This document shows positions 19,801 through 32,000 of a stretch of 47,208 bases of DNA, piece by piece. The notes below the pieces were generated by a model. It saw nothing but the letters and a program-made list of their open reading frames with translations, did not search any database and was not told the origin of the DNA. This DNA comes from Cyanophora paradoxa (lineage: Eukaryota; Glaucocystophyceae; Cyanophorales; Cyanophoraceae). Each line of letters opens with the position of its first letter. The stretch's first letter is position 1. The translations under genes and the position numbers were made by a program. The stretch spans positions 1 to 47,208 of the forward strand of contig QPMI01000293.1 of the NCBI GenBank assembly GCA_004431415.1, read 5' to 3'.

Positions 19801-22800
19801 CGGCTCGGGAGCTACAACATCTCCGAGTGCACCTGCACCGAGGGCCCGCCCGCCCCCGACCGCCGCGCGCCGAAGCCGTCTGAGGGAGGCGCGCAGGCCA
19901 CTTCAGCATTGCGCCGATCGACGGCGTGCGCTTCACCACGTGCTTCGACTGCGTGCCCGAGGGCGGCACCTGCGACGGCGGGCCCTTCATGCGAGTCCAG
20001 GAGGGCTACTGGCGCCTCCCCTGGGTCCGCCCGCCCGCCGGCCGCCCTCGGCCCCGCCCCCGGCTCTCCCGCCGGAGCGCGGGAGCGAGGTGCGGGGGCG
20101 TGCAGGACTACTCGACGCTGGTGCGGTGCGAGAACGGCGGCTGCCTCGGGGGCCTCGAGTCGTCCTGCGCCACCGGCTACGAAGGTAGACATTCCATCCA
20201 GTACCGGCCCCTGTTTCAACTAAAGCGGGGCAAAAAAAAAAAGGCGTCTTCTGCTCCACCTGCGGCGCGGGCTACGGCGTCTCCAACAACGCGCGCCCCG
20301 CCCCGCCCCTGCCCCTGCCCGCCCCGCGGGGCCGCTGAGGCGGGGCGGGGGCGCAGTACAACTGCCAGTTCTGCGCGAGCCCGTCGGCGAGCGCCGGCAT
20401 CCTCCTCGGCGGCCTCCTCGGTGCTCCGCCGCCCCTCCCCCTCGTCCCCCCCTGCTCCGCCCCCCGCTCTCGCCGTCTGAGGGGGCCGGGGGCAGGCTAT
20501 GTCGTGCTGGCGGCCTTCCTCTCGTACTCGGCGATCCGCTCGAGCTTCAGCCGCGCCTCGCAGATCACCATCGTCCTCCGCCTCCTCATCGACCACCTCC
20601 AGTTCAACAACTTCGTCCAGGCCCGCCCCGGGCCCCGCTCGCGATTAGCCCGCGATTGGCGCGTGCCGGGGCGCGGGGTGACGGGGGCGGGGGCGTGCGC
20701 AGAGCATCCAGCTGCGGTGGCCGAACCTGCTCACCTCCGTCCTCTCCTTCTCGTCCGCCATCAGCGACCCCGTCGCCGCCATCTTGAGCGTCGACTGCGT
20801 CATGGCCTCCGCCGACGTGCGTCGACGCCCCTCCCGCCCCCCACGCCGCGCCCCCCTCACGCCCCCGCCCCAGTACCCCCGCGACCGCGTCTACTTCCTC
20901 AAGGCCGGCACGTCGCTCCCTTCCGAAACCCGTCCGAGGTCCCGCGCGACGGCGGCTGACGCCACAGTGCAGCGGGGTACCTGGTGCTGCCTGCGATGGC
21001 CATCGTCCTGCCCGTCTTCGCCGTCTCCGTCATCGCGTGGGCCACCTACTTCCGCAGCCGCAGCCTCGCCAAGCGCGACCGGCCCGCCCCGCCCCGCCCC
21101 CGCAACGCCGGCCCTCCGCTGCCGCCCCTGACGGCCACCGCAGCGCCCAGGTGTACGACGCGTCGGTTGCGGAGGCGGAGGCGGGGGCGGGGCCGCCGGC
21201 GGAGGCGCCGGGGGAGGGCGGGGTGGGGACGGGGAGGACCGGGGAGGGGGCGATGACGGGGCGGAGGAACCCGCGCTCGCTGCGGGAGATGGGCGCCGTC
21301 ACCGCCCGCAAGGTCACCCGCGCCTTCTGGCCCGAGCCGTCCGCCCCCGCCCCGCCCCGAGAGCCCGAGCCCGAGCCCGAGCCCGGCGGGGCTGAGGCGG
21401 GGGGCGGGCGGGCAGGGTGCAGCCGGCGACGCGCCCGAAGACGGCGGAGGCGCGGGCGTTCAGCGCGAGCTGGGCGGACTACTACATCGTCTGCGCGCTC
21501 GTCTCCATGTTCCTCATCCAGCCCTCCGTCTCCTCCACCGTCCTCGACCTCTTCCGCTGCAAGACCCTCACCGGCGCCCGCTCCGGCCTCGCCCGCTCCT
21601 TCGTCCGCGGGAGCATGTGCGCCGCCCTCGAGCTCCCGCCCCCCCGCGCGCCGCCCAGGTGCGACTCGGAGGGGGCGGGGCAGGAACACGGAGTGCCTGA
21701 GCGGGGAGCACGTCTGGTGGCTCCTCGCCGTCACCATCCCCGGCATCCCCATCGTCGTCGTAGGCGCGCCCGCCCCGCCCCCTCCAGCCGGCGCCCCGCC
21801 CCGTCCGTGCAGCCGCCGCTGACACCAGCGGGGCGCGCAGGGATCCCCCTCGCCGGCTCGGTGATCCTGTGGCACTGCCGCGGCTCGCGCCTGCAGGAGC
21901 CGCGCACCTGCTTCCGCTACTCGTTCCTCTTCGAGGGGTACAAGCCGCGGTACTTCTACTTCGAGATCGTGCAGATCTACCGCAAGCTCTTCCTCGTGTA
22001 AGCCCTCCCCCCGCCGGCGCTGGGGCCGGTGCCGAGGGGCCGACGCGGGGCGGGGGCGGGCAGGCTGGTGTCGGTGTTCATGGCGGACCAGCCCGAGGGC
22101 CTCGCCTTCGTCGTCCTCGCCTTCTTCATCAGCACCGCCGGTGCCCCCGCCCCCTCCCCACCCGCCCCCGCTCCCGCCCCCCCGCCCCCGGCCTCATCAC
22201 CGCCGCGGCAGGCCTCGACCTCTTCGTGATGCCATTCGGTGCGGCGCCCCTCCCCTCTCCTCCCCCGGCCGCCTCTGCTGGGGCCGAGGGGGCGCTGTGC
22301 GCGGGGCAGAGGATCGGCTGGTGAACGGGCTGAACCTCGCCTCCGTCTGCATCAACCTCTTCACCATGTTCTGCGGCATGGTCTTCCAGGCGCGCCTCTC
22401 CGCCCCGGCGCCGCCCCCTGCACCGCCCCGCCCCCGCCCTTCCCCCGCTGACTCGCCCCGCCAGCTGGATACCTTGACGAACTCATCGCTCGCCGCCGTC
22501 GCCGTCATCCTCGCCTGTGCGCCCCCCGAGGACCGCCCCCGCCCCTCCCCGCCTCACCGCCCTCCCTCCGCCCCCCGGCAGTCGCGAACTTCCTGTTCTT
22601 CGCGGGGGCGGGGGTGGTGCTGCTGCGGGCGGTGCTGCTCGCCGGCCTGCGCCGCTTCGGCTTCCTCAAGGCCCCCGCCACCAAGGAGCGCGTCTACCGC
22701 CTCCTCCGCTACTCCTCCATCACCGAGGCCCACGTCGCCAAGTCCCTCCGTCCGCCCCCCCGCTGCTTCCCGCCTCCCGCCGCGCCCCGCTGACCCCGAG

Positions 22801-23388
22801 CCGGCATCCGGCGCGCGCAGAGACGCTGCGCTCGTCGGAATCGCTCGCGGCCGCCAACGAGGCCGCCGAGGCCGCCGTGCGCGCCCCCCGCCGCCCCGCC
22901 GGCCCCACCGCCCCGCCCCTCACGCCCCCGCCCCTCGCGCCCCGCCCCGCAGGGAGCCCCGAGGGGAGCGGGAGCGCGAGGGCCGCGCGGGGGCGGCCGT
23001 GCGCAAGACGGCGACCTTCAAGGGGGAAGGGGGCGACGGGGAGGCCGCCGTCGTGTCGCTCACGGGGTTCGCGGAGGAGCGGGGGGCGCCGCGGGCGCGG
23101 CCGCCGGTGCTGCTGCCGCTCGACCGCTCGGGGAGCTCGTCGGGCTCGCCGGCGGGGGCGGTGCCCTCGCTGGGCGCCGACCTCGAGGAGCTGGAGCCGG
23201 CGACGGCCTTCCCCGCCGGGGGCGAGGGCCCCGAGCAGACGCCCGTGTACGAGGTGCTCCCCGCGGGGCCCGGGGCCGGGGCGGGCGAGTTCGAGGGGCC
23301 CTGGGCGGCCCCCGCCCGGGAGCCCCTCCTGGAGGCCGGGGCCCCCCGCCACCGCCACCCCGCCCCCGTCTCCCTCGAGGAGGCCTGA
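16881..23388 (+). CDS. Large receptor-like membrane protein: ANF-type ectodomain, GCC2/GCC3 repeats, multi-pass C-terminus
   Basis: ATG 16881 starts a signal peptide (WIAPALLLLAVLQSAEAQ). The ectodomain resembles ANF-receptor/periplasmic-binding folds of class C receptors: RAGFVFAVDLINNDTSILP, LTAVIG, YDGFLRNIPSDV, ARTIVGLGWRACGVLYADDS, PYSIIEGISGGIALDANGDR-like sequence near 18955-19010, and FVLVQYDV. Cysteine-rich GCC2/GCC3 (ephrin-receptor-like) repeats follow: CRLCPAGAYSQLGFRECRPC, PAGSYSASPGSDRCVLC, CEACGAGSFAAAAGAVACAP (19330-19640), then CENGGCLGGLESSCATGYEG joined to VFCSTCGAGYG across intron 20186-20243. The C-terminal part has many hydrophobic segments, including GYLVLPAMAIVLPVFAVSVI (20972-21031), WWLLAVTIPGIPIVVVG, and YSFLFEGYKPRYFYFEIVQI joined to YRKLFLV, a pattern typical of protist GCC2/GCC3 membrane proteins. 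The cytosolic tail ends PVSLEEA with TGA at 23386-23388. Ligand unknown. Exon borders in the ectodomain are approximate. Confidence 0.82.
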
Positions 23389-23648
23389 CGCCCCCTCCCG
23401 GCCCCTTCGTCCACAGTTAGTCGCCCTATAGATATAGCTAGTTGTTCGCGCCGCGCCTGTGTATCTCCCCCGCCCGTGCCGTGCCTCTATGCGCCCTCGC
23501 CAAATCCGTATACGCATGCAGCCACGCCCGCTCGGCCTGTGCATGCCGCCCCGCTGCAGCCCCGCGGCGCCGCACGGATTCGGGATGCAGTGAGATGCAT
23601 TACGGCTCTGGCTCGTTGTGGGCGGGTGGAGGGCGGGGCGGGGGGGCT

Positions 23649-25067
23649 CTACGCGAGGGAGAGGTCGTCGGGGTCGATCTTGCCGGCCTTGAGGTCCGCC
23701 CACGACTTGTGCGTCTCCGCGATCACCTGCGCCCCGCACCAGCCCCGTCACCGCGAGGCGGGCCCCGCGAGGCACGGCAGGGCCGCCGGCACCTTCATGG
23801 CGTAGGCCTTGTCCTTGGCCTCGCCGCCGAAGGCGTAGTCGTTGAGGGGCTTGCCGTCCGGGACCTTGTACTCGCGGAACCAGGTGCGGATGTGGTCCAC
23901 CACCCCCGGGAACACCTTCTCCACGTCCCCCAGGTCTGCCCGCCCCCGGCCCCGCCCCGCTCGCGCCCCAGAGGGGGAGACGGGAGACGGAGTGGAGGTG
24001 GCGGGGAGGGGATGGCGAAGGACCGCACCGTTGACCTGGGAGGCCTTGGGGTCGTCGGTGCGGATGGCGATGACCTTCCAGTCGCACTCGCCCTCGTCGA
24101 TGAGGCCGAGCACGCCGAGGACCTTCACCGCCGCCACCGTGCCGATCGCCATCGTCTTCTCCCCGATCTCAACCACGTCCACGGGGTCGTTGTCGCCTGC
24201 CCCGCCCCGCGTTCAGATCGCACTGCCCGCCCCGGCGGCCCCGCCCGGCGCACCGCCGCAGTCGGTGTCCGGCTGGGTGTGGTTCGGGTCCTCCCAGGTC
24301 TGGGGCAGGCAGCCTGCGCGCCCAGGCCGCGTCAGCGCCGCGCTGGGCGGCCGGCGGGGCGCCCTCGGCACCGTAGTTGAAGGGCATGTCGCCGTAGGTG
24401 TAGTACCTGCCGCCCCGCGCCGCGCGTCAGCCGGCCCTCCCCGCCGCCGGCCGCCCGGGGAGGCGGGGAAGGGGCGGACCGGAGGGCGCCCTTCTTCGTG
24501 TCCTGCTTGATGGGCGTGGTCTTCTCGTCGGTGGCGACCTCCATCTTGGCCTTGGTGCTGCGCGTGCCGCCTTCGCCCCCCGCGCCGCGCCGGCGGCTCG
24601 CAGGGCATGGGCGGCGCACTTCTTCGGGATCTCGAAGACGCCGTTGACGACGGCGTTGGCCTGGTCCACGTACAGGGGGATGTCGTGCCACGGCGAGATG
24701 CGCTTGCCATCCTTCTGGATGAAGACGCGGTACTCAAGGGTCTCCGGGGTGCCGACCGGCTCAGCAGTGATCGCGCTCATGCGCACGACCATCTGGGACC
24801 TGCCAGCGAGCGTCGGTTGGGCATTCGCAACGGGTGGCGAGTGCGCGCGGCTGGGTGGCGTGCTCACGCGGTGAACGAACGCGCCGCCTCATAGCGGATC
24901 GTGCGATCGCCGAAGAAGCTCTTCTCGAGCTTGGACGGGCGGACGGCGGCCGAGGCGACGGCGAAGGCGCGCTTCACCGGGGAGGCCGCAACGTGCGAGC
25001 TGATCCGAGCAATGCGGGCGGCGGCACGGCCGATGGGGGCGAGCGGGACGGCGAACGCGACCTCCAT
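23649..25067 (-). CDS. Soluble inorganic pyrophosphatase (family I, eukaryotic type)
   Basis: Hydrolyses pyrophosphate to two phosphates, pulling biosynthetic reactions forward. Spliced exons give ISPWHDIPLYVDQANAVVNG, TPIKQDTKKGALRYY, FNYG joined to LPQTWEDPNHTQPDTDCGG, the family signature DNDPVDVVEIGEK with its metal-binding aspartates, VLGVLGLIDEGECDWKVIAI, VFPGVVDHIRTWFREYKVPD, and the end VIAETHKSWADLKAGKIDPD...SLA with TAG at 23649-23651. All hallmark blocks appear in family order and length is normal. ATG 25067 gives an Arg/Ala/Ser-rich leader (MEVAFAVPLAPIGRAAARIA) before the core, suggesting an organelle presequence; a later Met (SQMVVRM) could give a cytosolic form. The gene is divergent from NOL11 with 81 bp between start codons and convergent with the receptor gene. 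Confidence 0.93.
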
Positions 25068-25148
25068 TTTTGACGAACTACAGATCTGCCTCTCGCGTAC
25101 CCGGCTACGTCTCGTCCCCCCGGGTCTGGCGCTCCTCGCGCGGCTGCG
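25068..25148. promoter_or_regulatory. Short divergent promoter region (pyrophosphatase / NOL11)
   Basis: Only 81 bp separate the two inferred start codons, which lie on opposite strands, so the two housekeeping genes must share or overlap promoter elements. No TATA box is evident. If either true start lies elsewhere, the gap changes. Confidence 0.5.
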
Positions 25149-28100
25149 ATGCTGTCTGAGTCGGAGATCGCGTCTTTCCTGCTCCCGGAGCCCAGCAGCT
25201 CCGTCGTTGGGGCTAGCCGGGGCCAGCGCCGGCGGCACATCCTCCTCACCCTCACCCAGGCTGTCCAGGTCCACGATGTGCGTGACCCGCTTGCTTCAAG
25301 CAGTCACCTCGCCGCCCCCTCGCCCCCCTGGGCTCCAAATCGCGCCGGCCCTGATCGCGCGTCGGCGCCGCTCACCACGCGTCCCGCGCGCACGCAGGCC
25401 GAATCGCGCCAGATCATTAAGAGCTGGACTACGAAGCCATCGGCGCAGTTCTCGCTTGCGGCGGTCTGGCGAGACGGACGCATCTACGCTGTGCAGAAGC
25501 GGAACACGCTGATCTGCTGGTCCGAGGTGGACGAGGCGCTCGATCGCGCCAAGACTCGCACGGTCGGCGCCTATTGTGATCGATACGCCGCCCCGAGTGC
25601 TGACTTCCCGGGCGCCGCGCCTTCGCCGCGCAGTTCGATGGCGAGATCAGCTACGTACGCGCGCTGGAGCGGGGCCCGGTGCTGGTCGTGACGGCGAGCG
25701 GGACGGTGAGCGCTTGCGACCCGGCGACGCTGGCGGTCCGGTGGACGGAGTCGCTGCTCGACGGCGAGGCCTCCTCGTGCGCCGCGGCCGCCGCAGCGCC
25801 CCGCCGCGCCCTGCCGACGCCGCCGGCCGGCAGGCACGGCGCGGTGGCGGAGCACGTGTTCGCGCACAGCAGCGGGGCGGGGGACGGGGTGTACGCGGTG
25901 CTGCGGCGCGGGCACGAGTACACCCTCGCCGTTCACCTCGTCGTCCACGAGGAGAAGGGCGCCCGCAGGCTCCTGCCCCAGGGCTCCTACCCCCTTCCCG
26001 GCCCCGCCACCGCCTCGAAGGTGCGCCCCGCCCGCAAGGCGGCCCGCCAAGCCGGGGCCCGCCGGGGCGCCGACGGGGCGCGCAGAAGCAGCACGCGCGG
26101 CTGGTCGCGTGCGACGTGCTCCCCTCCGCCGCCGGCGCCCTCGCCCTCCTCTGTGCGCCCCGCCCGCCCGCCGCCGCCACCGCCGCCTCGTCTCGCGTGG
26201 CCGACGGCGGGATGGCGGGTGCGCAGGGTCGGACGGGAGCTGGGAGGTGCACGCCTTCGCGGCGAACCCGCTCGCGCAGACCGGCGCCGCCCTCGTCCGC
26301 CGCGTCCACCAGCGCCTCTCCTGCTTCGAGCTCCCCGCCCCAGCCGCCCCCGCCGCCAAGACCCGGCCAAGGGCAAGGCCGGGAGGCCGGCGCGGGGGCC
26401 CCGCGGGGCCTGCTCCTGGCGGCCGTGAGCGACACGCACGTGGCGATCGCCGGCACGCGCGCCGGCTCCTCGAGCGGGGAGAGTGCGCGCGCCTCGCGGG
26501 GCCCCGGGCGCGGGCGGGGCGGGGGCTGAGCGAAGTGCAGAGCTGCTGACGGTGTGGGACGCGGTGTACGGGTCGGCCCACGCGGTGCACGCCCTCGCGG
26601 AGGCCGACGAGGGCCCTGCCCCTCCGCCCCGCCCCGCCCCGCCCCTGGGCCCTCGTCGCCGTGCGGCCCCGCGCCCCGCCCCGCCGCGCGTCCCTCGGCC
26701 ACGCCGCGGGGGCGCTCACGACGAGCGCAGCTGGCGAGCTGCGTCAAGGGCGCGCCGGCGGTGGGGGCGGAGCAGGGGCGGTGGGGTACCTGGCGGTGTG
26801 CGGGGCGAGGAGCCTGCGGGCCTGCTCGCTCGCGCTGCGGCCGGCGACGCTGGCGGCGGCCCTCGCCGGGCACGAGCGCACCCGCGCCCTCGCCCCCCAG
26901 GAGCCCCTCGCCGCTGCCGGCGCCCCGCTCCAGGCCGCGCCCCTCGACCTCAGGGTCCGCCCCGCCCCGCCGAACTCGGGGGCGGCGGCTGACGCGGGGC
27001 GGGGCAGGGGCTGGCGGGGGAGGCGGACCTGGCGGCGCTGGCGCGGGGGGCGCGGGAGGAGCAGGAGCGGGAGGCGGCGGCCGTGCGGGCCCTCCTCGAG
27101 GCCTCCTTCCCCAACGAGGCCGCCTTCCTCGCCGCCTTCCGCCCCTGGGCCGCCGCCCGCCTCGGCCCAGCCCCGTCCCCGGCCCCCGAGGCGCCGGCCG
27201 AGGCGGACGCCAACAAGGCGGACACGGGCGCGAAGAAGGGCAAGAAGAAGGCGGAAGCCAAGGCTGAGGCCGAGGCCCCGGCGGCCGCCGCCGCTGCGGC
27301 GAGCCCCTCAAAGGCGGCCAAGGCCAAGGGCAAGCCGGCCGCCAGCGAGGTGCGAGGGCGCGGCCTGCCGCGGGGCGCCGCGGGCGGGGCCGAGGGCGGG
27401 GCGGGCAGGGGCGGGGCGTGAACGGGCCGTACGTGGCGGCGCTGGCGGAGAAGTGCGCGGGGGCCGGCTACTGGACGGCGCTGGGGGAGCTGCTGGGGAC
27501 GGGGCGGGTGCAGGCGTCGGAGGGCCTGCTCAAGGCGGTGCTCGAGTCGGGGCGGGGGGAGGCGCTGGAGAGGTACCTGCTGCAGGCCGCCGGCGTGCCC
27601 GAGTGGGAGGCCATCCGCGCCCTCCGCCACCTCCTCGCCCTCGACCCCTCCTCCCCGGGCCTCGCCCCCCTCGCCCGCTCCCGCGCCCGGCTCGCCACCG
27701 CCCCCGCCCCCGCCCCGCTCCTCGCCCGCGACACCCCCATCGAGCATCTCCTGTGCGCCGCGCCCCGCCCCACGCCGCCGGCTGCGGAGGCGCTGACGCG
27801 GGGCGCAGGCGGGCGCTGGTGTGCCTGCCGCGCAGCGACCTCTTCATGGTGCAGTGCCTGCGGGCCCTCTCCGCCCGCGAGACCGCCGTGCGCCTCGCTC
27901 TCACGCCCGCCCTCGCTCCGGGCGCCCGGGGCCTCACGCGCCGGCGGGCAGGTGCTCCTCCGATTCCTCCGCAAGTGGCTGCGCCGCTACGTGCGGCACC
28001 GGGAGGGGGAGTGGCGGGCGGCGGGGGCTGCGACGGGCGAGCGGATCCCGTCGCTGGGGCAGCTACTGGACTGGGCGGGGATGCTGCTGGACGCCCAGTT

Positions 28101-28358
28101 CGCGGCGCTCGCCCTGCGCCCCGAGCTCAGGCCCCTCGTCACCGACACCGCCGCCCTCTGCCGCGCCCTCACACTCTCCTGCGCCCGCCTCGCCCCCATC
28201 AAGGTCCCCTCCCCGCGCCCCCCGGCCCAAGCCCTAGCCGTGCCCCCGACCCAGTCCGCCGCTCCGCGCAGGACTACATCAACTTCATCGTGGCCGAGAA
28301 GGGGCCCCTCCCGAGCCGGCCCATCGGCGCCTACACCGTCGAGCTTGTCGAGCTGTAG
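25149..28358 (+). CDS. NOL11: Nucleolar protein 11 (NOL11) homologue
   Basis: NOL11 is a t-UTP/SSU-processome component needed for rRNA transcription and early pre-rRNA processing in the nucleolus. ATG 25149 begins MLSESEIASFLLPEPSSSVV. The N-terminal part carries the family motif region IIKSWTTKPSAQFSLAAVWR and YAVQKRNTLICWSEVDEALD (25410-25550), as in the beta-propeller start of NOL11. The C-terminal block is diagnostic: LGQLLDWAGMLLDAQFAALA, then LVTDTAALCRALTLSCARLA, and the end PIGAYTVELVEL with TAG at 28356-28358, matching human NOL11 around LNQIMDWICLLLDANF and its final GLYSIEVLEL. The central part contains a Lys/Ala/Glu-rich linker (27200-27340). There are many C-rich introns, one with a GC donor and CTGACGCGGGGCGCAG 3' end near 27760-27809. 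Confidence 0.87.
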
Positions 28359-29089
28359 CCAGCTTCGAAGTTTCTCGCTGGCATGTAGCGCCGGCATTCT
28401 CTTGAATCGATCTCTCTCGCCTACGCGAGCGCCCCCCTCCTCGAGGGCGGCCGCGCCCTCACGGGCGCGCGCCGCCATCGCGAACATGTATACGTGAGCA
28501 GGCCGAAGGCAGGAGCTGGCGGCCGCGGGCCGGCGCGGGGGTAGCGATCGCGACCTGGCGGAGTTGCAGCTGGCGCGGGGGCCGCAGGGGGGCGGTCGAC
28601 GTCCGGATCCGGAGAAGAGGACCGGGCCCGGAGGCGGCGGCCGAGCCTCGGAGCTCGAGTGGGCCCGGCCCTCCTGGCGCTCCGAGGCTCGCGATCGGGG
28701 GTTCCTTCGCCGACGAGCTCTCGAGGCCGCCTCCTTCCATGCCACCTTCCGCCCCTAGCTTCGAATTCGCGTGCATGCGTTGCAATTGGTGGAGAGCGTC
28801 CCAGCTGCAGCTGGCATCTGCAAGACCCCATGGCCATCTCTTTCCACCTGGGGGGGCAATCGGGGGATACACGTGCACGGCACGCATCTCGAAATTTGAA
28901 GACAGCAAGCGACTTCGACGCGCGATCGCGTAGCCCGAATCAAGTATATTCTTCGGCGGTGGCGTGTGCGTCTACCAGCTTGCGTCACGACGAGTGTAGG
29001 CCGCGGGTGAAACACTGCGCTATTCGAACGCGCCCCAACTACCGAACGCGAGCGCCTCGCGCCCTAGCGCTCTTTCGATTCCCTCCTCT
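28359..29089. other. Spacer after NOL11
   Basis: About 730 bases with no assignable domain. The first part is GC-rich; from about 28750 composition becomes balanced. The 5' exons of the THOC2-like gene may begin in the right part. A stretch at about 28773-28793 (GCATGCGTTGCAATTGG) resembles the transposon's intron motif. Confidence 0.45.
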
Positions 29090-32000
29090 CAGCGCCCGAG
29101 CGCGGGTTCGTTCATCGACGAATGCTGATGCACTTGACACGCTGATGGAGGTGCCTGGGTGTTCTTGCTTCGCTCTGGCGAATAGACTAGGTTTTCGAAT
29201 CTCAAATCGCACGCGCTCTGGGCGCAGGTCGAACAAGCAACGACCTCACTCGCGGGGGAGGCCCTTCCGGTGGATTATTGCCTCACAGGCTGGCGACGAG
29301 TGCAGGCGGTTCTGCAGCAGTGCCTCGAGACATGCGGATCGGACTACAGCAGGAGCGATCCTGCCCAGCTTAGCAGTTGTTGCGGGTGCGAGCTGTTTCG
29401 CGCAGCTATGCCGATGCTGCTGTCACGTTTGTTGCTCTGACAGAGCGGGCAATTCAACGTCTATGTGGGCCTTTTGGTCGCTCTGGAATCGCCAGCTCAC
29501 TTGTTCACGCAGCATCATCACGACCCTCCTGCCTCTCGCTGGGCAAGATCCGAGAAGCGCCTCGCTTTGGGAGTGCTCGGCGCGATTGATTGCTGCTTCC
29601 GGAGCTCCCGAACAAGCTCTCCGAGTGCGCCTTTATTTTCGAACGCCGTTCTTCGCCTTGCCTGATCGACCTCCGTGCGCTTCTCCGAACAGGTTCTGCT
29701 CGCCGCGTCAGCAGTGCCCTTCGCAGATGCAGATCGCTCGAAGCTGGCCGACCTGGCTTCGGCTGAGGCGCTGCGGGCCGCTGACTCTGCTTTGCAAGAG
29801 CGCGTCGTATCCAGGTTCGCGAGAGCCTTTCTTGCCTCCCGCCATCCGGACGCGCTCTCGCGGCGAGGTTGCGCCTATCTCTTCCCGCTTTCTTATTTGC
29901 GGCTCGCCGCTCTCTTGCCCTCTTTCGCGCCGGTTCCTGTCCTCCGTCAGTCTGTCGGGGTTGGAGGCCAGCTCGAGCAACTCGTCGTCGTCTATCGTCC
30001 GCATCGCGGGGCTGAACAGCCTCCCCTCGTGGTCTGCTTTCAAGCAGACCTTGGCGCCCGTGTGGGCCCGCGTCAAGGCCGACCCCGCGGACGCGGGGGC
30101 CGTCCAGGTGAGGCCGCCGGCCCCGCGCATCGAGCCCCGCTCGAGGATCCCTCCCAACGCCCGAGCAGCAGCTCGTTTCGCTCTTCGAGACCGCGATCTC
30201 GGAGACTTCCCTTCGCTTTGACGTGCTCGCCGATGATGTGCGCGCCGCTCACATCGAGCTCGGCTGCGACCCCATCTTCTTTCCCCTCTGGCGCCTCGTC
30301 TGCAGGCTCATCAAGGCCGGCGTCTCGGTCCGCTCCCCGCCAGCCCCCGCCCGCTGGCCCCGCACCGCTGACAGGCGGGGCAGGAGGTGTACGTGCTGCC
30401 GGCGTGCGAGCGGCTAGCGACGCGGTTGGCGGAGTTCATCGGGCGGCTGCAGCTGCAGCAGGAGGGCCGGGAGCGCGCGGCGGCCGTCTTCGCGTCGTTC
30501 GCGTCGTTCCTGAGCCGCTGCGCGACGACGACGTTCGCGCCGTGCCCGGAGGCGTGGCGCCTACTCGGCATGATCCACGAGGCCATGCACGGGCCCCTCT
30601 TCGGCGACCGCTCCCTCCCGGAGGCCCTCTCCATCGCCCAGGGGTCCGCCCCGCCCCGCACCGCCCCTCCCACACCACCTGACGCCCCCGCTCGCAGCAT
30701 CTACCACGACGGTCTGAGCTACTGCCCGCCAGAGCGGCCGCACCCCGGCCTCGTGATCGCCGGCGCCTCTGTGCAGGCCCGCCTGCAGCCCGAGGCCTTG
30801 GACCTCGCCCGCGCCTACTTCCAGCACGGTGCCGCACCCGCCGCCCCGCCGCCCCCGCACGGCCGGCGCGAGCCGGGGCGCAGCGGTGGAGCGGTGGACG
30901 GGGGTGAGCGGGGAGGAGGCGGGGGCGGGGGAGGCGCTGCAGACGCTCTTCGGGGAGCACATCCGCTTCGAGCGCGCCCTCCGCCAGTGGCGCCAGGTCC
31001 AGGCCGTCCACGAGCTCGCCTGCTCCACCCCGGCCGTCCGCCCGCCCCCACGCCCCTTCCGTTTCCCGCCCCGTCCTGCCGACGCCGCCGCACAGCTGGC
31101 GTGCCAGGCGAAGACGTGGATCGAGTACGCGCAGCACTGGGTGGAGCGCAAGAGCGTGCAGAACGCGCGGCACGTCTACGCGCGGGCGCTCGCGTCGCCG
31201 CACCTGCGCGCGCCCGAGCAGGCGGCCGGCGAGTGGTCCGAGGAGCTCGAGCGCGTGCTGCAGGCGTGGCTCCTCATGGAGCGCCAGGGCGGCCCCGCGG
31301 AGCTCTCCGCCCGCGACCTCCGCCGCCTCGCCGCCCAGGTCGAGGAGCTCAAGGTGCGGCGCCCGCCTGGCCCCCGGCCCCGCCGCTGAGCAGCGAGGCG
31401 CGTGGGGCAGGGCTCGGGGCTCTCGCTGGCGGATCTCGCGGCGGGGGACGAGAACCTCGTGCGCGGCGGCGTGCTCCACGACGGGCCCGCCGACTCGCCG
31501 TCGGCCGCCCGCACCAGCGGCGGCTCGCCCGGCCCCGCCGCGGGATCCTCGGGGATCCCAACACCGGCGGCGGGGAGCCCGGAGCCGGCTGGGGGGCCCT
31601 CGGAGACGCCGGCGGCGCTCGTGCGGGTGATCAGGCCGCTGGAGGGGGAGACGGGGCGGAGGAGGAGGAGGAGGAAGGGGCCCTCGAGGCCGGCGAGCTC
31701 CCCGACGAGCCGGCCCCCGCACCCGCCCCTGCCGCCGAGCCGGCCCCGAGCGCCCACGCCGCCGCCGAGGAGGGCGGCCGGGCGCGCCGCAGCAGCGGCG
31801 CGGCGGCCGAGGACGGGCGCCCCCAGGACGGAGCGCGCGATTCGGCGGCCGAGGCGCCGCGCGCGAGCGGGTCGCGGGAGGCGCGGGCGGACGGGGAGGT
31901 CGAGGACGGCGAGATCGGCGAGGAGGCGGCGGCGGCCAAGGTCGAGTCGTCGAGCTCGCGGCGGCGGCGGCGGCCCGTGCTCGACGACGATGAAGAGGGC

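Noticed and set aside
22720-24087. Long minus-strand open frame overlapping the receptor 3' end and pyrophosphatase
   Set aside because: It runs through pyrophosphatase introns in a different frame from the conserved protein and is low-complexity elsewhere; treated as a composition shadow.
31090-31350. HAT/crooked-neck repeat, from WIEYAQHWVERKSVQNARHVY
   Set aside because: Only one such unit is seen and the surrounding order fits THOC2 better; kept as an alternative only.
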